Assembly: GCF_036634175.1 (NCBI RefSeq)
Contig: NZ_JAZIFX010000001.1
Coordinates: forward strand, 6,324,001 to 6,388,000
From: Streptomyces sp. P9-A2
GTDB lineage: Bacteria; Actinomycetota; Actinomycetes; Streptomycetales; Streptomycetaceae
Direction of reading: 5' to 3'
Length of the DNA: 64,000 nucleotides
The position numbers were made by a program, and so were the translations under genes. The notes beneath the pieces are model-generated. The model saw only the letters and a list, made by a program, of their open reading frames with translations, made no database searches and had not been told where the DNA came from. Positions 25,318-34,148 of this stretch are shown piece after piece. Positions within the stretch are counted from its first letter, which is position 1; every line of letters begins with the position of its first letter.

Positions 25318-26624
25318 GTCGGTGTCCCTTTTCGGACTTCCCGGACTTCCCGCGCTCCCCGGACCGTCGCGGGGGCGGCGGACTTCGGCGGCGCGGGCAG
25401 CGACCCGAGCCGGCGCAGCCGGGCCACACCGAGTGCGGAGACGAGCCCGAACAGCGCGCAGCACGCCCACGGGAGCCATTCGGCGCCGCCGTGCCGCCCG
25501 GTGTCCATGGCCCGGCCGACGACGGTGTTGCCCACCGCGGCGGCGACCCCCGAGACGACGTAGAAGATCCCGAAGTAGGTGCCGGTGAGCTCGGGGCGGC
25601 CGAAGCCGGGGATCAGCTCCATCACGAACGGCTGGGCGACCATCACCCCGACGTGCAGCAGCAGGGCCCCGGCCAGTACGGGCAGGGCACGCAGCGCCGC
25701 GTCGGCCGCGCCGCCAGGAGCACCGCCGCCCGTGCCCGTGACCAGGACGGGCGGCAGGAAGGCCAACGACATCAGGGCCAGTCCCACCGAGATCCAGCGG
25801 GCCCGGTCCCCGCGTCGCTTGAGGGCGCGGGTGATGCGCAGCTGGAACGCGAGACCGGCGAGAGTGCCGACGACGAAGACGAGCCCGGCGGCACCGTTCC
25901 AGCCGGTGGCCTGCCGCGCTCCGTCGGGCAGCAGCAGGTACAGCTGGTTCTCCAGGGTGAACATCCCGACCATGGCGAGCGCGAAGGCGAGGAAGGCGCG
26001 GTTGCCGAGCACCTCGCGCCAGTCCGCGAGGACGGAGCCCCGGCTCGGGGCGACCTCCCGGGCGGGCAGCACCAGGGCCTGCGCCACGGTGAGGACGGCG
26101 AAGATCCCGGCGGCGGTCAGGGCCGACGTACGGAAGTCCACGAGCAGCAGCGCGCTTCCCAGCAGCGGCCCCACCAGAGCTCCCGTGGTGGCGAACACGT
26201 TGAACAGGGCGAACGCCTCGGCCCTGCGCTCGTCGGCCTCCTGGGCGATGTAGGCGCGGACGGCGGGGTTGAACAGGGCCCCCGCGAACCCGCTGAGGAC
26301 GGACGCGGCGAGCAGGACGGCCAGGTCGTCGCCGAGCGCGAACAGCGCGAAGCCGAGGGTGCGCAGGGCACAGCCGGCGATGATGACGCCCCGTGCGCCG
26401 AGCCGGTCGGAGGCGGAGCCGCCGATGAGGAACAGACCCTGCTGGCTGAGGTTGCGCACGCCGAGGACGACGCCGACGACGACGGCCGACAGGCCGAGGT
26501 TCTCGGTGAGGTGGGTGGCGAGGTAGGGGACGAGGAGGTAGAAACCGGTGTTCACACCGAACTGGTTGACCAGCAGGAGCCGGACCGCGAGCGGGAACCG
26601 GCGTATCTCATGCCAGGTCTTCAC
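25314..26624 (-). CDS. Major facilitator superfamily exporter
   Basis: The 436-residue protein has about twelve hydrophobic segments and an MFS loop-2/3 motif (GGSASDRLGARGVIIAG, about residues 62-78). GTG 26624 was chosen because GGGAGG stands 6-8 bases upstream; it overlaps the epimerase 3' end by 17 bases. A longer frame to 26738 lies inside the epimerase. Placed between biosynthesis and ABC-uptake genes, it most likely exports the operon product, as CntE does for staphylopine. Drug efflux is the alternative reading. Confidence 0.87.
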   Translation of the reverse strand: MKTWHEIRRFPLAVRLLLVNQFGVNTGFYLLVPYLATHLTENLGLSAVVVGVVLGVRNLSQQGLFLIGGSASDRLGARGVIIAGCALRTLGFALFALGDDLAVLLAASVLSGFAGALFNPAVRAYIAQEADERRAEAFALFNVFATTGALVGPLLGSALLLVDFRTSALTAAGIFAVLTVAQALVLPAREVAPSRGSVLADWREVLGNRAFLAFALAMVGMFTLENQLYLLLPDGARQATGWNGAAGLVFVVGTLAGLAFQLRITRALKRRGDRARWISVGLALMSLAFLPPVLVTGTGGGAPGGAADAALRALPVLAGALLLHVGVMVAQPFVMELIPGFGRPELTGTYFGIFYVVSGVAAAVGNTVVGRAMDTGRHGGAEWLPWACCALFGLVSALGVARLRRLGSLPAPPKSAAPATVRGAREVREVRKGTPT

Positions 26625-26712
26625 GGCGCGCCTCCCGCCCTGTCCGCAGCCTGTTCCCACGGCGCGCCTCTGGCCCTGTCCGCAGCCTGTCTTCCCGGCG
26701 CGCTTCTCGCGG
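26608..26712 (-). repeat. Direct repeats in the 3' end of the epimerase gene
   Basis: CTGTCCGCAGCCTGT occurs twice about 40 bases apart, within imperfect units containing GGCGCGC. They encode the Arg-rich tail and overlap the ribosome site and start of the MFS gene, so unit changes could alter MFS translation. Confidence 0.6.
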
Positions 26713-27741
26713 TTCGACGCCCAGTCCGGGCAGGCCACTCGCCCGTACGAAGCCGTCCTCGCCGCCGATGCCGGTCCACGGGTCGTGGGCGAGCAGCAGG
26801 TGTCCGTCGAGGTCGGTCCAGCGGGCCCGGCCGGCGAGGTGCACGGCGGGCGCGAGTCCCAGGCTGCTGGCGGTCAGGCAGCCCAGCATCAGCTCCGTGC
26901 CGCTGCCGTCGAGCAACTCGGTGATGCGCAGGGCCGCGTGCACGCCGCCGCACTCGGCGAGCTTGACGTTCACGCCGTGGACGCGCCCGGCCAGACGGCG
27001 TACGGCCTCCAGGTCCATGGCGTCCTCGTCGGCGATGACCGGCAGCGGTGAGCGCTCGGCCAGGGAACCCAGTGCCTCGGGGTCGCCCGGAGCGAGGGGC
27101 TGTTCGACGGCCTCGACGCCGAGTTCGGCGAACCGGGGCAGCAGTGCCGTCGCCTGCCTCATGGTCCACGCGCCGTTGGGGTCGAGGAGCAGCCGGGCCC
27201 GGGGCGCCGCGTCGCGGACGACGCGGACGCGCTCCACGTCCTCCTCGGGGTCGGGCAGCCCCGCCTTGACCTTGATCACTTCGAAGCCGTTCGTCATGAG
27301 GGACCGGGCCTGCGCCGCCGCGTGGGCGGGGGAGGTGATGCCGATGGTGCGGGCGGTGGCCGCGACCGGGGGGTGCGCGGAGCCCAGGAGCCGGTGGACG
27401 GGACTGCCCGCGCGCCTGCCGACGAGGTCGAGCAGGGCCGCCTCGACGGCGGCGGTCACGGCCGGGGGAGCGCTCTCACCGGGCGGCCCGCCCGTCCGCA
27501 GCGACTCCAGGGCGCTCTCCGGGTCGGGGAAGCGGACCAGGTCCCTCCCCGCGGCGGCGAGGAGACGTCCGAGGGTCTCGGTGTCGAGGCGGTGGTGGAC
27601 GCTGGTGACGGCCTCGCCGTGGCCGGTCGTGCCCTCGTGCTCGATGCCCAGCCACACGGCGTCACGGGCGGACATCGTCGAGCGGGAGATGCGCAGCGGC
27701 TCGGTGAGTTCGAGGCGCACGGTGCGTCGGCCGGCCTTCAC
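26608..27741 (-). CDS. Enolase-superfamily dipeptide-epimerase-like enzyme
   Basis: The 377-residue protein shows the muconate-cycloisomerase/dipeptide-epimerase catalytic set. These are KVK in FEVIKVKAG (about residue 150), the metal ligands in LLLDPNGAW, VEQPL and IADEDAM, and the second lysine in VNVKLAECGG. The family abstracts an alpha proton, epimerising amino acids within dipeptides such as L-Ala-D/L-Glu. That fits an upstream ATP-grasp amino-acid ligase. GTG 27741 overlaps the PLP gene by GTGA. The last 35 residues are an odd Arg/Glu-rich tail (REARREDRLRTG repeated) from a DNA repeat and lie beyond the barrel. Confidence 0.87.
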   Translation of the reverse strand: MKAGRRTVRLELTEPLRISRSTMSARDAVWLGIEHEGTTGHGEAVTSVHHRLDTETLGRLLAAAGRDLVRFPDPESALESLRTGGPPGESAPPAVTAAVEAALLDLVGRRAGSPVHRLLGSAHPPVAATARTIGITSPAHAAAQARSLMTNGFEVIKVKAGLPDPEEDVERVRVVRDAAPRARLLLDPNGAWTMRQATALLPRFAELGVEAVEQPLAPGDPEALGSLAERSPLPVIADEDAMDLEAVRRLAGRVHGVNVKLAECGGVHAALRITELLDGSGTELMLGCLTASSLGLAPAVHLAGRARWTDLDGHLLLAHDPWTGIGGEDGFVRASGLPGLGVEPREARREDRLRTGPEARRGNRLRTGREARREDLA

Positions 27742-28826
27742 GGCGTTCCTTCCGGACGAGGAGCGAACTCCACCGGGCCGGTGACGCGCGTGCACCGCGT
27801 CCAGCCGGTGGCCTCGGCCGCCCGCGGGTGCCGGATCTCGACGGGCCGGGTGGCCGCGGCGGCCGGGTCGAGGCCGTGGGCGGCGGCGAAGTCGTCGTCG
27901 TAGACGGTGCCGAGGTAGCGGTGCGGTCCGTCGGGGAAGACGGTGGCGACGACCGCGCCGGGATGGACACGGGCCGCCCAGGCCGCCACGCGGGCGACCG
28001 CGCCGGTGCTCCAGCCGCCGCTGACGAAACTCTCGCGGGCCAGACGGCGACAGCTGTCCACGGCCTCGGCGGGGCCGACCCAGTGCACCTCGTCGAAGGC
28101 GCCGTGGGCGACGTTGCGCGGGTGGATGCTGCTGCCGAGGCCGCGCATCAGCCGGGGCCGTGCGGGCTGTCCGAAGATGGTGGAGCCGATGGAGTCGACG
28201 CCGATCAGCCGCAGCGCGGGCCAGTGGCGGCGCAGCGGGCCGATGATGCCGGCGCTGTGCCCGCCGGTGCCGACACTGCACACGAGGATGTCCAAGTGGT
28301 CTAGCTGGGAAGCGAGTTCGGTGGCCAGTGAGGCGTAGCCGGCCGTGTTGTCGGGGTTGTTGTACTGGTCCGGCCAGTAGCCGTCGGGCAGGACGGCGAG
28401 CAGTTCGCGCAGCCGGGCCAGCCGGGCGGCCTGCCAGCCGCCGTGCGGCGCGGGCCGGTCCACGATCTCCAGCCGTACCCCGTGGGCGCGCAGCAACTGC
28501 CTCATGGAAGGCTCCAGTTCGCTGTCGCCGACCAGCACGACGGGATGCCCCAGGGCCTGCCCCGCGAAGGCGAGCCCGATGCCGAGCGTGCCGGAGGTGG
28601 ACTCCACCACCGGTGCGCCGGGCAGCAGTTCGCCGCGTTCCCGGGCGCCCCTCAGCATGGAGACGGCGGCCCGTGCCTTCATGCCGCCCGCGGCGAGTCC
28701 TTCGAGCTTGGCCCAGAACCCGGGATGCGGTCGGGGCAGGCCGGCGGTGACGTGTACGACGGGCGTGCGTCCGAGCAGGGTGAACAGTTCCGGGCGGGCG
28801 GCGGGGCGTACGGCGGTCGCGGTCAC
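27738..28826 (-). CDS. SbnA-like PLP-dependent cysteine-synthase-fold enzyme
   Basis: The 362-residue enzyme has the fold-type II PLP pattern: a lysine in EGLAAGGMKARAAVSML (about residue 48) for the Schiff base, the phosphate/substrate loop VESTSGTLGIG (about 70-80) and GTGGHSAG (about 186). The ESxSGNxGIG loop is typical of SbnA, which joins O-phosphoserine and glutamate toward diaminopropionate for staphyloferrin B. Here it may make a diaminopropionate-type or similar C-N or C-S linked amino acid. No SbnB (ornithine-cyclodeaminase-like) partner is seen. GTG 28826 overlaps the DUF364 gene by GTGA. Confidence 0.85.
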   Translation of the reverse strand: MTATAVRPAARPELFTLLGRTPVVHVTAGLPRPHPGFWAKLEGLAAGGMKARAAVSMLRGARERGELLPGAPVVESTSGTLGIGLAFAGQALGHPVVLVGDSELEPSMRQLLRAHGVRLEIVDRPAPHGGWQAARLARLRELLAVLPDGYWPDQYNNPDNTAGYASLATELASQLDHLDILVCSVGTGGHSAGIIGPLRRHWPALRLIGVDSIGSTIFGQPARPRLMRGLGSSIHPRNVAHGAFDEVHWVGPAEAVDSCRRLARESFVSGGWSTGAVARVAAWAARVHPGAVVATVFPDGPHRYLGTVYDDDFAAAHGLDPAAAATRPVEIRHPRAAEATGWTRCTRVTGPVEFAPRPEGTP

Positions 28827-29671
28827 CGGGTGCCTCCCGGGCGGCCGGCGCGGTAGCGGTGGACGGTGCCGGGGCCGCCGTCCAGCCAGAAGAAGGGGTA
28901 CGGCTCCGCGCACACCGCGCTCACCCCGTGGCCCAGGAAGCGGGGCAGTACGGCACTGCCGGTCTGGGCGAACACCACCAGTTGCTTGCCTCGCCGCAGC
29001 GCGTGCTCCCGCAGCGGCTCGAAGGTGCCGTTGCCCAGTGTCATCCCGGACACCAGCAGCGCGTCGCAGCGGCCGGCCGCGCCGAGGGCGTCGGTGACGA
29101 CCGTCTCGCCCCACTCCGTGAGACCGCCCTTGAGGTCGCACGGGACATGGTCCAGGCCTCGTGAACGCAGCGCCTCCAGCAGTGAGTTGACGACGCCGAC
29201 CACGAGCACCGTCGCCCCGGGCGGCAGGTCGAGCAGCTCGACCACGGCCCGCGCCCTGGCCCGGGACTTCTCCAGTGACGTCCCGGCCGGCAGGGGCACG
29301 GCCCGGGCCCCGTTGGCCGGGGTGTGCGGGGCGGTGTGCATGAGGTAGGCGTCCAGCGCGGCGACGCGCACCGCGGGCAGTGGGTGCTCCAGCAGGCGGG
29401 CCACGTCCGCGCCGACGCAGTCCTCCACCGCGCCGTCGGGCAGGGTGCCGGGTTCCACCGCGCAACTGCCGACGGCCTCGGCCAGCCGCAGGCTGAGGAC
29501 CTCGTTGCGGTAGCCGCCGCCGCGCCCGTCGTGCCGTACGGCCTGCCGGGTGGTGAAGGCCATGGAGATCCGCCGCGCGGCCGGGTCCGGGCCGAGCTCA
29601 CCGGCACGGGCCCGCGCCAGGAGCGCGTCGTACGCCGCCACACGGGCGGGCGCCGGGGTGGCGGAGGTCAT
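28823..29671 (-). CDS. DUF364/DUF4213 Rossmann-like protein (putative metal-chelation family)
   Basis: The 282-residue protein has an N-terminal enolase-like cap (DUF4213, about residues 1-110) and a Rossmann-like DUF364 domain (about 120-275) with GATVLVVGVVNSLLEAL and DALLVSGMTLGNGTFEPLRE. Pfam names DUF364 a putative heavy-metal-chelation domain. I am not aware of an established reaction. It overlaps the ATP-grasp gene by 4 bases at 29668-29671. The C-terminal FFWLDGGPGTVHRYR resembles the end of other family members. It is the least understood enzyme of the operon and the best candidate for new chemistry. Confidence 0.8.
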   Translation of the reverse strand: MTSATPAPARVAAYDALLARARAGELGPDPAARRISMAFTTRQAVRHDGRGGGYRNEVLSLRLAEAVGSCAVEPGTLPDGAVEDCVGADVARLLEHPLPAVRVAALDAYLMHTAPHTPANGARAVPLPAGTSLEKSRARARAVVELLDLPPGATVLVVGVVNSLLEALRSRGLDHVPCDLKGGLTEWGETVVTDALGAAGRCDALLVSGMTLGNGTFEPLREHALRRGKQLVVFAQTGSAVLPRFLGHGVSAVCAEPYPFFWLDGGPGTVHRYRAGRPGGTR

Positions 29672-30924
29672 CGGATCACCAGCCCGGAGTGCAGTTCGCC
29701 GAGCAGGGTCTCGACCCGTGCGCGGGCGCCGGGCCCTTCGGCGTCGCCCACCATGACGTGGCCGAGGTACTCGTTGTTGCTGCCCGCCGCCCGCACCTGT
29801 GTGCCCGGTTCGGCGAGCTGTACCTCCAGCACGTCCGGCACGGTTCGCAGCCGATTGTCGTCCAGGGCTTCGAGCGTGCCCGTGGTCCGCGGCACGAGGA
29901 AGCCGACGGCGGCGCTGGCGAGTCCGGTGGCCGTGTGCCGCAGATCGGGTGCGCGGCCCAGGGAGACGTCCACGAAGGCGGCGGCGAGGTCGATGCCGGT
30001 GACGTGGCGTACGAGTTCGGTGATGCGGTTTCCGGCGGGCCGCGGGTTGACCTCGACCACGCGCGGTCCGGCGGAGGTCAGCTTGATCTCGGTGTGCGCC
30101 ACCGTGGCGTCGGTCAGGCCGAGCGCCTTGAGCGCGCCGAGCGCGGTGTGTCCGGCGGCCTCCGCGTCCGCGGCCGACAGGGCCGCGGGGAACATGTGGC
30201 CGGTCTCGATGAACGCGGGTGCTCCGCCGACGCTCTTGTCGGTCATGCCGACGACGTGGACCGCGCCCGCGTGCGAAACCGTCTCGACGCTCACCTCCGG
30301 GCCGTCCAGGAGCTCTTCGAGCAGGACGACGGGTGCCCGCCGCTGCCCGCGCGCGTTGACCGGGAAACCGGCCAGTTCCCGTACGGCGGAGGCAAGTTGC
30401 TCCTCATCGTCCACCCGCCGCACGTACATGCCCGCACACAGGTCGACGGGTTTGACCACCAGCGGATAGCCGATCTCCCGAGCCGCCCGCGCGAGGTCGG
30501 CCCACGCCTCGTGCACCGCGAACCGTGGCTGGGGCAAACCGGCTTCGGCCAGGACGCGACGGGTGGCGTCCTTGCGGCAGGCGGTGCGGACCGACTCGGC
30601 ACCCGGGCCGGGCAGTCCGAGCCGCTCGGCAGCCCGCGCCACCGCCGGCAGGTAGTAGTCGCAGGAGCTGATCACCCCGTCGAACCCGAACACCGTGTGC
30701 AGCCACTCCACTTGGGGCAGCAGGGCTTCGGCGTCATTGGTGTCCGCCGTGATCACGTTGCGCGCACCGAGCAGGGGGTGTGCCGGGGCCCCGGGTGTCG
30801 AGCGCAGGTAGTGGTGCAGGTCGCGGGTGAGGAACGTGAACTCGTGTCCGCCCTCCCGTATCGCCCGTGGCAGCAGCCTGCTCATTGATCCGACCCAGCT
30901 CTCGATCACCAGCAGATGAGCCAC
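29668..30924 (-). CDS. ATP-grasp carboxylate-amine ligase
   Basis: The 418-residue protein is an ATP-grasp ligase. It has an N-terminal pre-ATP domain, a YPLVVKPVDLCAGMYVRRVD nucleotide-binding strand-loop (about residues 150-169), VVLLEELLDGPEVSVETV (about 198-215) and the metal-binding VVEVNPRPAGNRITELV (about 298-314). This arrangement is typical of L-amino-acid ligases that join two amino acids or amino and hydroxy acids through an acyl phosphate. GTG 30924 is preceded by AAGGGGAG. It is the first gene of the ten-gene operon, and the Zur/Fur-like site lies about 105 bases upstream. Substrates are unknown. Confidence 0.88.
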   Translation of the reverse strand: MAHLLVIESWVGSMSRLLPRAIREGGHEFTFLTRDLHHYLRSTPGAPAHPLLGARNVITADTNDAEALLPQVEWLHTVFGFDGVISSCDYYLPAVARAAERLGLPGPGAESVRTACRKDATRRVLAEAGLPQPRFAVHEAWADLARAAREIGYPLVVKPVDLCAGMYVRRVDDEEQLASAVRELAGFPVNARGQRRAPVVLLEELLDGPEVSVETVSHAGAVHVVGMTDKSVGGAPAFIETGHMFPAALSAADAEAAGHTALGALKALGLTDATVAHTEIKLTSAGPRVVEVNPRPAGNRITELVRHVTGIDLAAAFVDVSLGRAPDLRHTATGLASAAVGFLVPRTTGTLEALDDNRLRTVPDVLEVQLAEPGTQVRAAGSNNEYLGHVMVGDAEGPGARARVETLLGELHSGLVIR

Positions 30925-31025
30925 AACTCCCCTTTTCCTGTTGTCCCTTGCGGCGCGCTCCGCCGGCGCCGGGGCAGCCCGACGGCACCCGTGAGGAGGT
31001 GTCGGACCGCACGATGCACACCATA

Positions 31026-31048
31026 TCGCTAATGATTTTCATTGTCAG
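31026..31048. promoter_or_regulatory. Zur/Fur-type operator candidate
   Basis: The core AATGATTTTCATT (31031-31043) reads AATGA-AAA-TCATT leftward, a perfect 5-base dyad in an AT-rich island. It resembles actinobacterial zinc-uptake-regulator boxes (TGAAAATGATTTTCA-like) and Fur-family boxes in general. It stands about 105 bases before the ATP-grasp start and can repress the leftward operon. The metal sensed cannot be told from this motif alone. Confidence 0.6.
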
Positions 31049-31093
31049 TTACCTTGGGGGCTCATCGCGCCGACCCCGCCAGGGGTCGCCGCG

Positions 31094-31148
31094 CGGCCGA
31101 GGTGCGGCCGAGGTGTGGCCGAGGTGTGGCCGAGGTGCGGCCGAGGCG
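31094..31148 (+). repeat. Five 11-base tandem units (CGGCCGAGGTG)
   Basis: Five consecutive units with one or two C/T changes lie in the divergent intergenic region just rightward of the operator candidate. The meaning is unknown; length variation would shift spacing between regulatory elements. Confidence 0.8.
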
Positions 31149-31531
31149 GGTGAGCGGTGCCACCGAGGTGCTCGCCGGATCGCCGCGACAGACCAGGCCT
31201 CTCCTGGGCGCGACACCCGCCGGAGGTGATCGCCACCCGGCGGAAGCTCTCGGCGACGCCGTGCCGATGGCTCATGAGCGGCTGAACCCGCAGAGGCGGC
31301 CGCGTGCGGCCCGAGAGGGCCGGAAGAGGCCCCCCCGTGCCCGTAGCTGCGCCCCGTATGCCACCTGTGCCCCCGATTCATTAGATCAGGGCCTTTGGGG
31401 TCGATTTCCGCAGACCGGAGTCCTTTCCTCCTCGAGGATCGGCCTGCGGCGGACGCGGGAGAGGCGTCGCACCGCGTGGTTCCGACGAGCCGCGCGGCCC
31501 AGGAGAAGCGACGAACAGGAGAGGGGACGAC

Positions 31532-32197
31532 ATGCACCTGACTCCCCACGAGCAGGAGCGCCTGCTGGTCCACGTGGCGGCGGATGTCGCCCGGCGACGC
31601 CGTGAGCGAGGACTGCTGCTGAACTATCCCGAGGTCATGGCGCTGCTGACGGCGCACGTCTACGAAGAGGCGCGGGCCGGGGCGACGGTCGACTCCGTGA
31701 TGGAGTCCGGGCGGCATGTGCTGCGGCGCGGCGACGTCATGGACGGCGTACCGGAGATGATCACCCACGTCCAGGTCGAGGCGACGTTCCCGGACGGAAC
31801 GAAGCTGGTGACCCTTCACGATCCGTTCGACGCGGCGGCCACCGAGATCGACGTCCACCCGGGCAGAACGGAACTGCTGCCGGACGAGGACGAGTACAGG
31901 GTGGCCTTCAACGAGGGCTCCACGCCCGTGCCGCTGCACGTGTCCAACCCTTCGGACCGTCCGATCCAGGTCGGCTCCCACTTCCACTTCGCCGAGGTGA
32001 ACGAAGGGCTCGACTTTCCCCGCGAGGCCGCCCACGGCATGCGGTTGCACATCGCGTCCGGCACGTCCGAGCGGTTCGAACCCGGTGACGAGCGGACCGT
32101 GTCGCTGGTGCCCATCGCCGGCGACCGGATCGTCGGCGGACTCCGGGCCGGCAAGAGTGAAGAGGAGAAGCACCTCGATGCCCGACGAGACCGATAA
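31532..32197 (+). CDS. ureAB: Urease gamma-beta fusion subunit
   Basis: The 221-residue protein joins UreA (residues 1-100, [20 protein letters not shown] opening and [17 protein letters not shown]) to UreB (about 110-215, ending with the [14 protein letters not shown] and [18 protein letters not shown] strands). With UreC it forms the nickel enzyme that splits urea to ammonia and carbamate. AGGAGAGG precedes the ATG at 31532. The 3' end overlaps ureC by 20 bases. Fused gamma-beta subunits are known in several actinomycetes. Confidence 0.95.
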   Translation: MHLTPHEQERLLVHVAADVARRRRERGLLLNYPEVMALLTAHVYEEARAGATVDSVMESGRHVLRRGDVMDGVPEMITHVQVEATFPDGTKLVTLHDPFDAAATEIDVHPGRTELLPDEDEYRVAFNEGSTPVPLHVSNPSDRPIQVGSHFHFAEVNEGLDFPREAAHGMRLHIASGTSERFEPGDERTVSLVPIAGDRIVGGLRAGKSEEEKHLDARRDR

Positions 32198-34010
32198 CCC
32201 CTCGGCCCCACTGCTGCGGTCCCGCTACGCCGACCTCTACGGCCCCACGGCCGGCGACCGGATCCGGCTCGCCGACACCAACCTCGTCCTCAGGATCGAG
32301 GAGGACTGGTGCGGTGGCCCGGGACGCAGCGGCGACGAGATGGTCTTCGGCGGCGGCAAAGTGATCCGCGAGTCCATGGGCCAGTCGCACATCCCCCGCG
32401 ACGATCCGCGCAAGCCGGTGGACACGGTGATCACCGGCGCTCTGATCCTGGACCACTGGGGTGTGGTGAAGGCCGACATCGGACTGCGCGACGGCCGGAT
32501 CCAGGCGATCGGCAAGGCGTACAACCCCGAGACCATGTCGCCGCGCCCCAACGACGACCCGCGCGCGTCCGACTTCGTCGTGGGGCCCGAGACGGAGGTG
32601 ATCTCCGGAAAGGGGCGCATCCTGACCGCCGGTGGCGTCGACACACACGTGCACTTCCTGTGCCCCGGCCAGATCCACGAGGCGCTCGCCTCGGGCGTGA
32701 CGACACTGATCGGAGGCGGCACCGGCCCCGCCGAGGGCAGTACGGCCACGACCGTCACACCCGGCAAGTGGCACATCCAGCGGATGTTCGAGGCACTCGA
32801 CGCCTACCCGGTGAACATCGGCCTGCTCGCCAAAGGCAGCACGGTCTCCGCGAAGGCGCTGCTCGACCAGGTCGCCGCCGGTGCCCTCGGCTTCAAGATC
32901 CACGAGGACTGGGGCGCGACCCCCGCGGTGATCGACGCGGCTCTGACGGTGTGCGAGGAGACCGGGGTCCAGGTCGCCCTGCACGCCGACTCCCTGAACG
33001 AGTCCGGCTTCGTGCAGCACACCTTCGCCGCCACCAAGAAGGACCGCCGCACCAAGGACGCCAAGTACCGCAGCCTGCACATCTTCCACATCGAAGGCGC
33101 CGGCGGCGGCCACGCGCCCGACATGATCAGCCTCGTGAGCAAGCCGAACGTGCTGCCCGCCTCGACGAACCCCACCCGGCCCCTGACGATCAACACCGTC
33201 AAGGAACACGTCGACATGATGATCGTGTGCCACCACCTCAACCCCGAGGTCGAGGCCGACATGAAGTTCGCCGACTCGCGGATCCGGCCCTCCACGATGG
33301 CCGCCGAGGACCTGCTGCACGACATGGGCGCCATCTCGATGATGTCCTCCGACGCCCAGGCCATGGGCCGCATCGGAGAAATGATCATGCGAACCTGGCA
33401 GACCGCGCACGTCATGAAGTCCCGCTACGGCCACCTGCGGGAGGACGACGCCGGCGCGGACAACTTCAGGGCCCGGCGCTACGTCGCCAAATACACCGTC
33501 AACCCGGCCATCACCCACGGCATCGACCACGAGGTCGGCTCCGTCGAGCCGGGCAAACTCGCCGACCTGGTCCTCTGGGAACCCAAGTTCTTCGGCGTGA
33601 AACCCCACATGGTCATCAAGGGCGGCCAGATCGCCTATGCCCAGATCGGCGACGCCAACGCCTCCATCCCCACCCCGCAGCCCTATCTGCCGCGCCCGGT
33701 CTGGGGCTCCCGGGGCCGGTCCCCGGCGGCGAACTCCTTCAACTTCGTCGCGGAGGCGGCCCTCGACGGCGAACTCTCCCGGACCGGACTGCTCAAACCC
33801 CTGCGCGCGATCTGCTCCACCCGGGAGGTCACCAAGGCCGACATGGTGCACAACAACGGCCTGCCGGACATCGTCGTCGACCCCGACACCTTCGAGGTCA
33901 CCATCGGCGGCGCCACCACCTCCGACGTCCGCACCATGGTGGACGGACACGAGGTCGGGCGGAACTACGCGACGGAACTGCCCATGGCCCAGCGCTACTT
34001 CCTGTTCTGA
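32178..34010 (+). CDS. ureC: Urease alpha (catalytic) subunit
   Basis: The 610-residue subunit keeps the nickel site: HVHF in [12 protein letters not shown], the carbamylated lysine in GFKIHEDWG (K240), the metal or active-site histidines in [10 protein letters not shown] and [13 protein letters not shown], the flap cysteine in IVCHHL (C351) and the aspartate in SSDAQAMGR (D392). It is about 40 residues longer than the Klebsiella enzyme, mainly through an N-terminal extension and inserts near 95-125. ATG 32178 has AGAGGAGAAG upstream. The sequence is somewhat divergent (ISMMSSDAQ where many have SLTSSDSQ), suggesting the second urease type found in some Streptomyces. Confidence 0.95.
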   Translation: MPDETDNPSAPLLRSRYADLYGPTAGDRIRLADTNLVLRIEEDWCGGPGRSGDEMVFGGGKVIRESMGQSHIPRDDPRKPVDTVITGALILDHWGVVKADIGLRDGRIQAIGKAYNPETMSPRPNDDPRASDFVVGPETEVISGKGRILTAGGVDTHVHFLCPGQIHEALASGVTTLIGGGTGPAEGSTATTVTPGKWHIQRMFEALDAYPVNIGLLAKGSTVSAKALLDQVAAGALGFKIHEDWGATPAVIDAALTVCEETGVQVALHADSLNESGFVQHTFAATKKDRRTKDAKYRSLHIFHIEGAGGGHAPDMISLVSKPNVLPASTNPTRPLTINTVKEHVDMMIVCHHLNPEVEADMKFADSRIRPSTMAAEDLLHDMGAISMMSSDAQAMGRIGEMIMRTWQTAHVMKSRYGHLREDDAGADNFRARRYVAKYTVNPAITHGIDHEVGSVEPGKLADLVLWEPKFFGVKPHMVIKGGQIAYAQIGDANASIPTPQPYLPRPVWGSRGRSPAANSFNFVAEAALDGELSRTGLLKPLRAICSTREVTKADMVHNNGLPDIVVDPDTFEVTIGGATTSDVRTMVDGHEVGRNYATELPMAQRYFLF

Positions 34011-34016
34011 CTGTTC

Positions 34017-34092
34017 CGGCACCCCCGGTCCGGGTCGGCACCCCCGGTCCGGGTCGGCACCCCCGGTCCGGGTCGGCACCCCCGGTCCGGGC
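34017..34092 (+). repeat. Four 19-base tandem repeats between ureC and ureF
   Basis: CGGCACCCCCGGTCCGGGT is present four times head to tail, the last with GGGC at the end. Each unit can fold a small CCCGG/CCGGG hairpin, so the array could act as a processing or attenuation element between the structural and accessory urease genes. Confidence 0.85.
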
Positions 34093-34148
34093 CGGCCGCA
34101 TCGACGTGGGCCGGCCCCGCGCCTCACGAAAGGAGGGCCTGTCACCCC

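Larger units (their letters stand above)
30925..31531. other. Divergent intergenic region, metallophore operon and urease operon
   Basis: Six hundred bases without a supported gene. It contains the Zur/Fur-like palindrome (31031-31043), an 11-base tandem repeat (31094-31148) and an AT-richer patch at 31372-31400 that may hold the urease promoter. Open frames crossing it have unlike codon use and no family resemblance. Confidence 0.7.
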
